Positions 51,273-61,784 of a stretch of DNA of 64,000 nucleotides are shown in pieces; positions within the stretch are counted from its first letter, which is position 1; each line of letters begins with the position of its first letter. Made by a program: the position numbers and the translations under genes. Source of the stretch: CAYVQZ01 sp964453435 (GTDB taxonomy: Bacteria > Abyssobacteria > SURF-5); assembly GCA_964453435.1 (NCBI GenBank), contig CAYVQZ010000016.1:1-64000 (forward strand). The letters are read 5' to 3'. Below the pieces are notes generated by a model. The model was not told the origin of the DNA, made no database searches, and saw only the letters and a program-made list of their open reading frames with translations.

Positions 51273-52997
51273 TCAGATACCTTCTCGAGGCTGCCCGTCA
51301 AGAGGTCCGGGCCAGATTCGCAGAACTTCTCCTCCGATTCCCATCAGCAGCAAGATGCTGTTCGTCTCGGAGTCCATCCCAACGACCTGGAAACCGTCCA
51401 TTTTTTCTCCTTTTCTGACGGTGCATTCATTGCGGCCGGTCCGGACCACGGCCTCCATCTCACCGGTGGTTTCGTTTGTCCTCAAACATACGACCCAGGC
51501 TTCCGGGTACGCGGGGCCGTATGTGGCGTATTTTGCGGACAGCTCGGCGATCAGGTTGTCGCATAGCTGATGCTGCCAGTCCTGCGTGAATTCGCGTCGA
51601 ACAGGCGCCAGCGCTCTTTTCAACTGTTCGGCAAAGTCTTCTTCTTTGAACGACTCGACTTTCTGAATCATGTTGACGGGAATCATCATCTTTCCGGTGA
51701 ATGTTCTCACCCACGCCTTTCCGCGGTTATGCGACAGAATAATGACATCCCGAGTGCTTCCCGAGGAAAGGTGCAGCCGCTGACTCATTATCCAGCACTT
51801 GGCGACATGCTGCAATATCTCGCCCCGGAGCTTTCTCTCGGCGAGCTCTTGCTGATGCGCGGCTCTTGCTTCGGCAGCGGTCCGCGTGTAGTCGATCCCT
51901 TCTTTCTGATAATGCTTGACTGTTCTTCCATCGGGCAGGTCCGCAAGGTCAAGTTCATCGATTGCCGCCAGTAACGATGCCTCTTTGGCCCCCCGTATCT
52001 CCTTTCCGAGTTCGCTGAGCTTTACCGTGCCCTTTGCCAGTTCGGTCCAAATCATCGTTCCGCTTCTTTCGTACAAGTCCATCGAGAGAAAACCCTGGGT
52101 GACCACGTCCCCGCCGCTTCTGTTTTCCGAGAACCATACGGAACATTCCAACCGGCCAATCACAAGCGAGTCGTCGCTGCAGGCGAGCGCGCAGTATCCC
52201 CTCTCCGCCAATCTCGAATTGAGAGCGTCGAGAGGCAATTCCGGCGGAACTCTCAGGATTTTCAGAATTGCAAGCCCGTCTCGATATTTATCGAATCCTT
52301 CGGACCCCAGCGTGCGCCGCAGCTTCCACTCGTCTGAAGAATCATGATATTTTTGGACCAGCTTCTCCCGATTGAGCAATCCATAGGCCCCGACGACAAG
52401 GAGCGTCAAAAGCAGGGCATATCGAACGGTTTGCTTCAGGATTCCGCCGAACGGGATGGAAATGTGTCTCTTTTCCTTCCGCTCGGTTTTTTTCTCGGCG
52501 GCCACGCCGAAGCCTCTGAAATCGGCGTCGCTCATCGTATCGAGTTCGGAGTGCCGTTCGTCCGATAGCCAGTGCGGGCGATGCTCGGGAAAGTAGGGCC
52601 AGCCCGCTGTCTTGCAATTATCATGGTCGATTCGGCCCCATTTTTCCGTGACCAGCCGACCCTGCGAGTCTATTTTGCCTTTCGGTTTCAGCCGATGCCG
52701 AACGATCACGTCTGTCTCTCTCACCCGGTCCAGCAGGGGCGCCAGCCGCGCATCGTCACACCGGCTGAACACTTCCTTGATATATTGAATTGACGAGATG
52801 TTTTGGGTGCGGACGGCAATGCAAAACAAATGCTGAAAGCCGGGCAAGTGGCCGGTGACTTCGCCGTGGTAGAGGCTCGAATCTTCGAGCAGGCGGGAAT
52901 CGCATTGCCGCATGAAGAGTTCCCACGCCTCAGCGGCATACTTTTTGGGAGGGGACTCGCTTGAAACGAAGAATATCCCTATTTCGTGATAGTCCAT
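51273..52997 (-). CDS. Unrecognised protein with one central membrane helix
   Basis: The 574-residue protein has a cytoplasmic-looking N-terminal 180 residues (IGIFFVSSESPPKKYAAEAW at the start, then WPYFPEHRPHWL), one membrane helix near 190-208 (TVRYALLLTLLVVGAYGLLN) and a long C-terminal region of mixed helices and strands, including KWILKRRL-type charged stretches, MNLSSGSTRD-like turns (SSGSTRDVIILSHN) and a final beta-rich domain. I recognise no family. It has no operon partner in the same direction. Confidence 0.65.
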   Translation of the reverse strand: MDYHEIGIFFVSSESPPKKYAAEAWELFMRQCDSRLLEDSSLYHGEVTGHLPGFQHLFCIAVRTQNISSIQYIKEVFSRCDDARLAPLLDRVRETDVIVRHRLKPKGKIDSQGRLVTEKWGRIDHDNCKTAGWPYFPEHRPHWLSDERHSELDTMSDADFRGFGVAAEKKTERKEKRHISIPFGGILKQTVRYALLLTLLVVGAYGLLNREKLVQKYHDSSDEWKLRRTLGSEGFDKYRDGLAILKILRVPPELPLDALNSRLAERGYCALACSDDSLVIGRLECSVWFSENRSGGDVVTQGFLSMDLYERSGTMIWTELAKGTVKLSELGKEIRGAKEASLLAAIDELDLADLPDGRTVKHYQKEGIDYTRTAAEARAAHQQELAERKLRGEILQHVAKCWIMSQRLHLSSGSTRDVIILSHNRGKAWVRTFTGKMMIPVNMIQKVESFKEEDFAEQLKRALAPVRREFTQDWQHQLCDNLIAELSAKYATYGPAYPEAWVVCLRTNETTGEMEAVVRTGRNECTVRKGEKMDGFQVVGMDSETNSILLLMGIGGEVLRIWPGPLDGQPREGI

Positions 52998-53168
52998 ACT
53001 ATTCTTTGCGCATGTGGCCTTTGAATACCAAGAATCGATTGAGTTGCGTGGTGGTCATTATAGCACAAGCGTTCATGAGGTGACAACAGATTTTTCATCC
53101 CCTGCCGTTTTCAGGCGGGTAGCGAAATATCGAGAATTTTCCCATGATTATCTGAGGATATTTCTACC

Positions 53169-53726
53169 ATGAAAATTACCACAAAAAAGGGCGACACCGG
53201 CCGGACCGCTCTCCTCGACAAACGCCGGCGCGTGTCAAAGTCTGATGTCAGGAAGGTAATCAACGGAACGCTCGACGAGGTGAATGCCGTTCTCGGCCTT
53301 GCGCGGGCGACCTGCGAACTGAAACGGATTCAGCGCCTCCTTCTCCGAGTTCAAGAGGAGGTGTTCATGGTCGGTTCGGAGATTGCCGCATCGCCCGACG
53401 ATATCGAAAAGGTGAAGCATCGAATACGGCCGAAACACGTGAGACGCCTCGAACGAGGCATGAACGCAATCGAGGAGCGGATGCCGATGCCCGAGAATTT
53501 CGTTGTGGCGGGAGAAACGCAGGTTTCGGCGATGATTGATATGGCGCGAACATTTGTTCGCAGGGCCGAGCGAAGCGCAGTCGAGGCGGTGGAGCTTGAA
53601 ATAGTGAGAAGCAAGCCGCTGATGCGTTATTTGAACCGGCTCTCCGACTATCTGTTCACGCTTGCGAGGTATTACGAGTTTCTGCGTACCGGAAGAGCGG
53701 AATGGCCTGCGCCGAGAAAATGGTAA
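53169..53726 (+). CDS. PduO-type cob(I)alamin adenosyltransferase
   Basis: The 185-residue protein has the PduO-family start KITTKKGDTGRTALLDKRR (ATP-binding), TLDEVNAVLGLA, RTFVRRAERSAVEAV and the C-terminal RYLNRLSDYLFTLARY. It transfers the adenosyl group of ATP to cob(I)alamin, making coenzyme B12. It ends 11 bases before the E1alpha gene, so both are cotranscribed; B12-dependent mutases would handle branched or odd-chain acyl-CoAs, which favours a branched-chain role for the complex (inference). Confidence 0.9.
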   Translation: MKITTKKGDTGRTALLDKRRRVSKSDVRKVINGTLDEVNAVLGLARATCELKRIQRLLLRVQEEVFMVGSEIAASPDDIEKVKHRIRPKHVRRLERGMNAIEERMPMPENFVVAGETQVSAMIDMARTFVRRAERSAVEAVELEIVRSKPLMRYLNRLSDYLFTLARYYEFLRTGRAEWPAPRKW

Positions 53727-53737
53727 AGGGGCGGAAC

Positions 53738-54838
53738 ATGATTGATATCTTTGAGGAATACGATCCGCTGAAGGGGAAGACCCTCTGCATCCTTGATGAA
53801 GACGGGAACATCGACGAGCGGCTTGCGCCGAATTTCTCCAACCGGCAACTGCAATCGTTTTACAGGTGGATTGTTCTATCGCGGGTTGCAGACCAGAAGG
53901 CTTTGGCAATGCAGCGCCAGGGGCGAATGGGCACGTGGGCGCCGGTTCTCGGACAGGAGGCCGCTCAAGTGGGAGTGGCCGCCGCGATGGCGCCACAGGA
54001 TTGGCTTTTCCCGAGCTACCGCGAACTTGTGGCCAGCCTCATTCGCGGCTTGCCGCTTCGAAATGTCTACCTGTATTGGAGGGGCAACGAAGAGGGAAAC
54101 AGGATTCCCGACGACGTAAACATCTTTCCGGTTTCGGTGCCGGTGGGCACTCACATGCTGCATGCGGTCGGCGCTTCCTGGGCGGCGAAACTCAGGAAAC
54201 AAGACCTCGTGGTGGTTACGTTCTTCGGAGACGGCGCGACCTCGGAGGGCGATTTCCACGAGGCGATGAACTTTGCTGGCGTCTTCAAAACGCCGACCGT
54301 ATTTATTTGCCAGAACAATCAATACGCCATTTCGGTCCCCGTTTCGCGGCAGACGGCGGCGCCCACGATTGCGCAGAAGGCTCTCGCGTATGGGTTCAAC
54401 GGAATACGAGTCGACGGCAACGACCTCTTTTCCTCGTATGTCGCAACGAAAGCCGCCGTGGACAAGGCGCGCTCGGGGAAAGGTCCGACGCTTATCGAGG
54501 CCGTAACATTCAGGCTCGGAGCCCATACGACGGCGGATGACCCGACTCGGTACCGCACGGAGGCGGAAGTGGAGCGATGGCGAAAGCGCGACCCGCTTGT
54601 CAGGCTCGAGAGGCGCCTCAGGGAAAAGGGGATTATTGATGACAGCTTCGCCGAAGAGGTCAAGGCCGAGGCGGAAGCCGAGGTCGAAAAGGTGGCGGCT
54701 GAAGTGGAAGCCCTCGAGCCGCCGGCCCCGGAGGACATGTTCAAGTACATGTTCGATGAAATGCCGCAGCATTTGAAGGAGCAGCTCGCATCGCTCAATG
54801 ATGCGCTTTCCGCGAAAAAGGAGGACGCCCGTGGCTGA
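53738..54838 (+). CDS. 2-oxoacid dehydrogenase E1 component, alpha subunit
   Basis: The 366-residue thiamine-diphosphate enzyme subunit has RMGTWAPVLGQEAAQVG, the ThDP-binding motif GDGATSEGDFHEAMNFAG plus QNNQYAISVPVSRQT, and AVTFRLGAHTTADDPTRYR near the phosphorylation-loop region. It decarboxylates pyruvate or a branched-chain 2-oxoacid and acylates the E2 lipoyl group with E1beta. ATG 53738 has AAAGGGG upstream; frames starting earlier overlap the adenosyltransferase. Overlaps E1beta by eight bases. Confidence 0.9.
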   Translation: MIDIFEEYDPLKGKTLCILDEDGNIDERLAPNFSNRQLQSFYRWIVLSRVADQKALAMQRQGRMGTWAPVLGQEAAQVGVAAAMAPQDWLFPSYRELVASLIRGLPLRNVYLYWRGNEEGNRIPDDVNIFPVSVPVGTHMLHAVGASWAAKLRKQDLVVVTFFGDGATSEGDFHEAMNFAGVFKTPTVFICQNNQYAISVPVSRQTAAPTIAQKALAYGFNGIRVDGNDLFSSYVATKAAVDKARSGKGPTLIEAVTFRLGAHTTADDPTRYRTEAEVERWRKRDPLVRLERRLREKGIIDDSFAEEVKAEAEAEVEKVAAEVEALEPPAPEDMFKYMFDEMPQHLKEQLASLNDALSAKKEDARG

Positions 54839-55808
54839 AATGAATATCGTGGAAGCCGTCAACGCGGCGATGCGCGAAGAGATGGAACGGGACGACCGCG
54901 TGATGGTTCTCGGTGAGGACGTCGGCCTGTCCGGAGGCGTTTTCCGGGCGACGGAAGGCCTTCAAAAACTTTTCGGTGAAGACCGTGTCGTGGACACTCC
55001 GCTTTCGGAATCGGGAATCGTGGGGGCCGCCATTGGCCTGGCCGTCTTTGGCATGAGGCCGGTCGCGGAAATACAGTTCATGGGATTCATTTATCCGGCG
55101 TTCGACCAGATTATCTCGCATGCCGGCCGCATGCGGAACCGCTCGCGGGGTCGATTCTCCGTTCCGCTCGTGGTGCGAGCGCCGTACGGAGGCGGAATCC
55201 ATCCGCCCGAACACCATTCGGAAAGCACGGAAGCGATATTCGCTCACACTCCCGGCATCAAGGTGGTCATTCCTTCAAATCCCTATGACGCCAAGGGGCT
55301 CCTGCTCTCGGCCATCCGAGACCCGGACCCGGTGGTTTTCCTTGAACCAAAACGGATATACAGGGCGGTGAGAGAAGATGTGCCCGACGGTGAATATCTG
55401 GTTCCGCTCGGCACGGCCAATGTTGTCCGTGAGGGCGACAGCGTTACACTCATCGCCTGGGGCTCGCTCCTGAGGACGGCATCGGAGGCGGCGGACAAAC
55501 TGGCGGACGAGGGAGTGGACGTTGACCTCATAGATGTGCGCACTATCACCCCGCTGGACAGCGAGACGCTCGTTGAGTCGGTAAGAAAAACCGGTCGGGT
55601 TGTGGTTGTCCACGAAGCCCCGAAGACCTGCGGGTTCGGGGCGGAAATCACTGCGGTCATAAACGAGAAGGCGTTCTTGAGCCTGGCGGCGCCTCCCCGA
55701 AGAGTCACCGGTTTTGACACCGTCTTTCCGCTTTCGCAGAGCGAACACAGGTATCTTCCCGACGAGGAACGAATCGTGTCGGCCGTGAGAGAGACTCTGG
55801 AGTATTGA
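54831..55808 (+). CDS. 2-oxoacid dehydrogenase E1 component, beta subunit
   Basis: The 325-residue subunit has LGEDVGLSGGVFRATEGL, VVDTPLSESGIVGAAIGLA, PVAEIQFMGFIYPAFDQI and RAPYGGGIHPPEHHSES (ThDP and substrate contacts). The start is GTG 54831, preceded by AAAGGAGG six bases away and overlapping the E1alpha stop, so the two subunits are translationally coupled. E2 follows after 157 bases. Whether the substrate is pyruvate or branched-chain acids cannot be settled from sequence. Confidence 0.92.
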   Translation: MAEMNIVEAVNAAMREEMERDDRVMVLGEDVGLSGGVFRATEGLQKLFGEDRVVDTPLSESGIVGAAIGLAVFGMRPVAEIQFMGFIYPAFDQIISHAGRMRNRSRGRFSVPLVVRAPYGGGIHPPEHHSESTEAIFAHTPGIKVVIPSNPYDAKGLLLSAIRDPDPVVFLEPKRIYRAVREDVPDGEYLVPLGTANVVREGDSVTLIAWGSLLRTASEAADKLADEGVDVDLIDVRTITPLDSETLVESVRKTGRVVVVHEAPKTCGFGAEITAVINEKAFLSLAAPPRRVTGFDTVFPLSQSEHRYLPDEERIVSAVRETLEY

Positions 55809-55965
55809 GAGAAATCACATGCTTGTTCTTGGATTCCGCGTTGCGGCGTCGGGATAGCTGACCCGATAGCGCGCTCGCGAGGGTCGATGCTTCGGCGCTC
55901 GGATATGGCGACAAAAGTTTCGTGGCGGAACAGGTTGAGACGACGATTAGGGAAAGGATTTCGAT

Positions 55966-57156
55966 ATGGCGACCGAGTTCAAGTTTGCCGATGTGGGTGA
56001 AGGAATCACTGAAGGCGAAATCGTTCTTTGGCTGGTTGAAGAGGGCGAGAAGGTGGAACGGGATCAGCCCCTGGTTCAGGTGGAGACCGACAAGGCCGTC
56101 GTGGAAATCCCGTCCCCCTGCGCGGGAGTCGTGCTGAAAATCATGTTCCGCGAGGGTGACATCGTAAGGGTTGGAGAGACGCTTGTGGTCATCGGAGATG
56201 AAGGCGAGAAGCTGGAAGAAAAACCAGTGGGGGAAGAGAAGAAGGAATATGTTGGAATTGTCGGCGACGTCGAGGAGGCCGCTCCGGCGAAGCCGCCTCC
56301 TGAAACACGCGTGCTCGCGGTCCCGGCGATTCGCAAGCTGGCAAAAGACCTCGGAGTGGATATCACGAAAGTGCCCGGAACGGGCGAAAACGGGCGCGTG
56401 ACGGAGGAGGACGTGCAGAGGTTCGCCGAGCGGGAGCCGGCAAGAAGCGCTGAGGACGCCTACGGCGAAATCGAGCGCGTGCGCATCATGAGGGTGCGCA
56501 GGAGCGTTTCTCAGAAAATGACGCGCTCGAAGTCTTTAATTCCTCACGTGACCCACATGGATTTCGCGGACGCTTCGGAGCTTGTGAAGTTCCGGGCGAG
56601 CCAGTCTGAAGAAGCGGCGAAAAAAGGGATACGGCTTACGTACTTGCCATACATCATGAAGGCCGTCGCCCTGAGCCTGAAGAAGTTTCCCTATCTCAAC
56701 TCGTCGATTGACACGGACAAGAACGAGATAATCCTCAAGAAATATGTTAATATCGGGTTCGCCGTCGAGACCGAGGACGGTCTCATGGTGCCCGTCGTTA
56801 AAGGGGTCACCGAAAAAAGCGTGCTCGAAATAGCCCGGGAAACGAGCCGGCTGTCCAAGCTGTGCCGCGAGCGGAAGGTCGAGCTGGCGGACCTGAAGGG
56901 AGGCTCCTTCAGCATCACAAACATCGGAAGTATCGGCGGTATTTACTCGACGCCAATCATCAATCACCCTGAATCGGCAAATCTGGCGTTGGGCAGGATT
57001 CGACAGACGCCGGCAGTTGTGAACGGCCAGATTGCCGTCGTTCACGGCATGTTCCTGTCGCTCTCGTTCGACCACCGCATCCTCGACGGGGCCGAAGCCG
57101 CTCGCTTCATGAATGACATAATAAACTACATCGAAAATCCTCGAATGATTGAATAG
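55966..57156 (+). CDS. Dihydrolipoamide acyltransferase (E2)
   Basis: The 396-residue protein has one N-terminal lipoyl domain (lipoyl-Lys in ETDKAVVEIPSP), a linker, a peripheral-subunit-binding domain (VPAIRKLAKDLGVDITKVPG ... TEEDVQRF) and the acyltransferase core with SLSFDHRILDGAEAARFM (catalytic His and Asp). It passes the acyl group from E1 to CoA. No E3 (dihydrolipoamide dehydrogenase) gene follows in this window, so E3 must be supplied from elsewhere. Confidence 0.93.
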   Translation: MATEFKFADVGEGITEGEIVLWLVEEGEKVERDQPLVQVETDKAVVEIPSPCAGVVLKIMFREGDIVRVGETLVVIGDEGEKLEEKPVGEEKKEYVGIVGDVEEAAPAKPPPETRVLAVPAIRKLAKDLGVDITKVPGTGENGRVTEEDVQRFAEREPARSAEDAYGEIERVRIMRVRRSVSQKMTRSKSLIPHVTHMDFADASELVKFRASQSEEAAKKGIRLTYLPYIMKAVALSLKKFPYLNSSIDTDKNEIILKKYVNIGFAVETEDGLMVPVVKGVTEKSVLEIARETSRLSKLCRERKVELADLKGGSFSITNIGSIGGIYSTPIINHPESANLALGRIRQTPAVVNGQIAVVHGMFLSLSFDHRILDGAEAARFMNDIINYIENPRMIE

Positions 57157-57237
57157 CCATTCGGCTCTTTCCCTCTCCGGAGCACACCGAGCGCGCTCGG
57201 ATTCGCGAAACGCTCGCCGTCTTGGCTGACGCGGCCA

Positions 57238-60023
57238 TCATTTGTAAAACGACCACACCTCCTCACTGGTTACGATTGTGGCAGGCGCCTGGCTGATATC
57301 TGTGCCGCGCACACGCCAGTACAGCCGCTTTCCTCTTGGAATCCGGTCCCAGAGCGCCGCGGGCATGGCCCAGCTCGTTTCGAATATGAGCCGATGCAGG
57401 TTCTCATAGGTCGAGTAGAACGGGCCGTCCGGAGCAAATGCAAGATCGACCGCGTATGCGTTGCTCGTCCCTCCGTCTGCGGCCCAGGCGAATGTGGGCG
57501 GACTCGTAAGCGTCGCGCCGTCCGGTGGCGAGACAAGGTTTATCCGGGTCAAAACGTCGGGAACAAATGTCGCCGTTACGGACTTATCGGCATCCATCGT
57601 GAGCTGTGCCGGGTTGGCGGTTGACCCGTCGATATCGTCGCCCTCCCAGTGGTCGAACTTCCATCCCGCAGCAGGAAGGGCCTCTACTGACGCAAGCTCT
57701 CCATACCCGTAGGTTCCCGCGCCCGTGACCGTGCCGCCCTCCGGAGGAGAAGCGAACGCCGACAATTCGTGAAACACCGGATTGACCGTCAGCGTCACCT
57801 CAATGCGCTGAGGATTGTTCGCGGCGTTCGGGTCGGCGATGACAATTTTCCCGGTGTGGGCGCCGGCTGGCAACCGGTACGCATTGCACTTTACCTCGAT
57901 CATGTCGGATTCACCGGCCGAGCCGCCGCTCGAGGGTTTGTTGAGAATCCAGTTGGAATCATCGCTCACAAAATACGACAACACGCCGTCACCGGAATTC
58001 CATACGTGAAAACTCTGGTTTGGCGGATTCGATCCTTGATCGCAGACAAAAGACAGCGAAGTCGGGTCGAGAGCAATTTCCGGACTTCCCGGAGGGCCGG
58101 GGCACAGCCCGACTACATAAAGACCGCATGACGGAGTTATATATCCTGTGGTGAAATATGCGTACTCCCCGGAAACGGCCACGTCCGTGGCGCCGCAATA
58201 AGCCGACGGTCCGATAACCGTCGCCGTAATGAACGGACTCGAAGGCTCAGCGATATCCAGGATAACAAGCTGCTCGTAGGAGTCGGAGAACGCAAGCGAG
58301 AGATACGCATACGAACCCGCTACCTCGATATCAGACGCCGTTCCCGGAATGTCCAGAGTGTGCGAGAGAAAGGGATTGGCCGGGTCGGTAATATCCACAA
58401 CGGAAATGCTATCAATAGTGCCCGTCAAATACGCATAATTCCCGACAACTTCAATATCGTTCGGCGGAGGCAATACCCGGGGGTCAAACGAGCCAATCAC
58501 AGCAGGATTTTCAGGGTCGGAAACGTTGATGATTCTGAGAATCGACCCATCGATGACATACGCGTAGTTTCCGGATATCCTCACCTTCTGTCCGCAATAT
58601 TCCAGGTCGAGTGAACCCGCCGTCGAGGGGTTTACCGGCTCGGACACATCGATGATGTGGAAACCGGCGGGATATCTGACTGTTATATACGCATACGAAC
58701 CGGAAACCGCTACGCTCGAAACCTCACCCGGGGCATTAATGAACCGACGATAAAGGGAGCTGTCGGATCGGAACTATCCACTATCTCGAGTTCGCCGGCG
58801 GCAAGATACGCGTACGGTCCGGCAAGCGCAATGTCTTCAACGGGGGGATATGGCAGACCTGTTGAACCGATGATGACCGGCGCGGCGGCATCGGAAATGT
58901 CCAGAATTTGCAGGCTCGCAGTTTGGCTGCTGGTCCCGATGTAAACATAGTCGTCACTGGCTTCTAGGCATGATGAGCCTTCCAGGGATTCCAGCGTATG
59001 CACAACCGGAAGCGAAAGCGGATGAGAGACATCAAGAACCTGCAACGCCCCGGTTTCGTCGTCGTTCCACGAATGACATATGGCATAGGCGGTTGAGCCG
59101 ACCACCTCGATATCCATGGCTAATTCCTCCAAGGATATCAGGCTGACAATGTAAGGCAGCGCCGGCTCGGAAATGTCGATGACCAGGACAGAACCGGCAA
59201 CGGCGTATGCATAATCGCCGACAATGGAAACCTTGATTATTGACAACGTCCAGTTCCATCCCGGTGGCGAGACGGAACCCACCAGATACGGTGACGCGGG
59301 CTCGGAGATGTCAAAGACCTCGAGCGCGCCTCCCAACATTTCCTGGGTACAAACATATGCGTACGTCCCGGAGACCTCCACACCCCATGCCTGGTGCGAG
59401 GTCTGGGCGGTTCCCACAATAAAAGGATTCGCCGGATCGGAGATATCGACTATACGCAGCCGTGAATACAAATCGGCAACATATGCGTATGCGCCCGAGA
59501 CGAAAACATCGTTGGCGCACAAATCGGCCGCCTCCAGTGCGCCGACTGTTTCAGGCGAGGAAGGATTCGAGATGTCTACAACCTTCAGCCCGCCGTACCC
59601 CCTCGCGACATATGCGTACGAGCCGGAAACAGCGACATTGTTCGCCCACATGTCTTCAAGCTTTCCCGTTGCGAAGGGCGATGCGGGATTCGAGACATCC
59701 ACGATTGTGAAATCCGCGCCCGTGATATACGCGTACGAGCCGGAAACGGCAACCCCTTTCGCCCTGGAGAGAGGCAGTGAACCAACCGTTCTCGGCTCTT
59801 CAGAGTTCGATATATCCACTATCTGAAGACCCGCGTCGTAGGCGGCCACGTAGGCATACGAGCCGGAAATTGCGACTTCGTATGGCATGTCCGGTATATC
59901 GACCGAACCTTTTGGCGCCACAGACCGGATTTCGCACTGCCCGTTGGCAATCCCTCCGCATACCGAGAAAAGTATCAGGACCGCAAGACAGAGTGATCTC
60001 GGAGCGAAATCGATTCTTTTCAT
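57238..60023 (-). pseudogene. Secreted LVIVD-repeat protein with a BACON domain, split by a frameshift
   Basis: Two minus-strand segments (60023-58710 and 58647-57238) join into one protein of about 928 residues if one base is restored near 58727-58733 (CCCC/GGG run): PFIVGSLMPPGEVSSVAVSG would be continuous. The protein has a signal peptide, then about 14 repeats of the LVIVD type (VSGSYAYVA...IVDIS.P..P), which form a beta-propeller-like array for binding at the cell surface. Next come a BACON domain (about residue 630-730 of the joined protein), an InlB-like repeat (GWKFDHWEGDDIDG) and the C-terminal WAMPAALWDRIPRGKRLYWR domain also found near 28.6 kb. A sequencing or assembly error in the run is possible. 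Confidence 0.8.
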
Positions 60024-60428
60024 CGCCTTTCTCCTTCTCCCCTTTCCCGTCGCTTGCCCGGCGCAAATGTTAACTTATTGAGTTATTTTACTCCCTCCTC
60101 GGTTGTATTTCAAGCAAAATCGTACTTTCGCGTAGAGCAAATGATGGGCCAATGACCCAGAACCCATGCCGCCAGGCCAAACCGGAAACCCGAAAACTGA
60201 CACGTAACTCACTGGATGAATATAGGTTGCGCAGAAAGCAAAAGCGAAATGAAACGGCCCGGCGACGGGAGCGCATGACCGGAATTTTTTTCAGTTCGAA
60301 TGGAACCTTTTACTCATGCCGTCCCACGCTCCGGCATTGCGGACTCGCTCAGATTGAAAGACGCCGGTTTCCTTTTTGGAGTTGCGTTGCACGGCGGACG
60401 GAATCGTGCGGGCGAATCGGCGAACGCG
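60024..60428. other. Intergenic stretch, no gene seen
   Basis: Convergent/upstream region between the LVIVD gene start and the MgsA gene end. No recognisable frame or RNA; it should contain the LVIVD gene promoter, which I cannot pinpoint. Confidence 0.4.
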
Positions 60429-61760
60429 TCATGGTTTCTCTTCGCGAGCGTTCTGCTTGCGCAATCGCTCGATTCTCTTTTTGATTTCCGCCTCGAAACC
60501 GTGCTCGGTGGGTTTGTAGAAGTGTTTGCCGGGCGGGCCGTACACCTGCCCGACGTGGTGGCCGGGGTAGTCATGGGCGTACTTGTAGCCCTCGCCGTGG
60601 CCCAATCGCTTCGCGCCGGGGTAGTTGGCGTCGCGAAGGTGACCCGGCACCGGAAAGGTCGGCTGCTCCCGGACATCCTTCCGCGCGTCGGCGATCGCCA
60701 TATAGCTGGCGTTGCTCTTGGGCGCGCATGCGACGTAAATGGTCGCCTGAGCCAGCGGAATCTGCGCTTCCGGCAACCCGATGAATTCGCTGACTTGCAG
60801 CGCCGCATTCGCGACCACGAGCGCCTGCGGGTCGGCGTTGCCGACATCTTCCGAGGCGCAGATGACAATTCTCCGCGCGATGAATCGCGGGTCCTCGCCC
60901 GCCTCGAGCATCTTTGCGAGCCAGTACATGGCGGCGTCGGGGTCGGAGCCGCGCATGCTTTTGATGAATGCGGAGATGGTGTCGTAGTGGTCGTCGCCGG
61001 CGCCGTCGTAGACGATTGCCTTGCGCTGAATCGATTCCTGCGCGATATCGAGCGTGATGCGTATCGCGCCGCTTTCGTCCGGCGGAGTCGTCATGACAGC
61101 CACCTCGAGCGCGTTCAACGCGCGCCGCGCGTCGCCGTCCGACGCCTTCGCCCAATGACGCCGCGCGTCGTCGTCGAGGCGTATGTTCATCTTCCCCAGG
61201 CCGCGTTCTTCGTCGGAAAGCGCGCGATCTATAAGTGTTTCGATGTGCTCGGCGTTCAGCGGTTCGAACTGAAAAATCTGCGAGCGCGAGACAAGCGGCG
61301 CGGTCATCGCAAAGAACGGATTCTGGGTGGTCGCGCCGATGAAGGTGATTGTGCCCTCCTCGACATCCGGCAGCAGAGCGTCCTGCTGGGCACGGTTGAA
61401 CCGATGGATTTCATCGACGAACACTATCGTTTTTCGGCCGGCCGAAACCATCCTCTGCCGCGCTCCTTCGATAAGCTGCCGCAAATCGGCTACGCCGGAG
61501 GTGACGGCGTTCAGGCGCTGGAACGATGATTTCGAGGTTCTGGCAATAATCTTCGCGAGGGCTGTCTTGCCGGTTCCGGGCGGACCGTAGAATATAGCAG
61601 TTGCAAGACGGTCGGATTCGATCTCTCGCCGAAGCAGTTTCCCTTCTCCGAGAATCTGCTCCTGCCCGACGAACTCGTCGAGCGTACGCGGCGCCATCCG
61701 CCACGCCAGCGGCGCGTTCTCCATTCTTGCCCGCTGTTCCTGTTCCTCAAAAAGCTCCAA
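60429..61760 (-). CDS. MgsA/RarA AAA+ recombination factor
   Basis: The 443-residue ATPase has FVGQEQILGEG, Walker A GPPGTGKTALA, Walker B TIVFVDEIHRFNRAQQDALL, sensor 1 FIGATTQNPFF and the family C-terminal region (ASEDVGNADPQALVVANAAL). MgsA/RarA acts with SSB at stalled replication forks. TTG 61760 is the start, preceded by GAGAGAGGTGA seven bases away. Repeat copy F lies directly upstream and may be its leader. Named MgsA or RarA depending on organism. Confidence 0.93.
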   Translation of the reverse strand: MELFEEQEQRARMENAPLAWRMAPRTLDEFVGQEQILGEGKLLRREIESDRLATAIFYGPPGTGKTALAKIIARTSKSSFQRLNAVTSGVADLRQLIEGARQRMVSAGRKTIVFVDEIHRFNRAQQDALLPDVEEGTITFIGATTQNPFFAMTAPLVSRSQIFQFEPLNAEHIETLIDRALSDEERGLGKMNIRLDDDARRHWAKASDGDARRALNALEVAVMTTPPDESGAIRITLDIAQESIQRKAIVYDGAGDDHYDTISAFIKSMRGSDPDAAMYWLAKMLEAGEDPRFIARRIVICASEDVGNADPQALVVANAALQVSEFIGLPEAQIPLAQATIYVACAPKSNASYMAIADARKDVREQPTFPVPGHLRDANYPGAKRLGHGEGYKYAHDYPGHHVGQVYGPPGKHFYKPTEHGFEAEIKKRIERLRKQNAREEKP

Positions 61761-61784
61761 CTCAGGTCACCTCTCTCAAAACCG

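Noticed and set aside
60300..61529. Plus-strand open frame (409 codons) opposite MgsA
   Set aside because: Arg/Val-rich antisense shadow without motifs; MgsA on the other strand is unambiguous.
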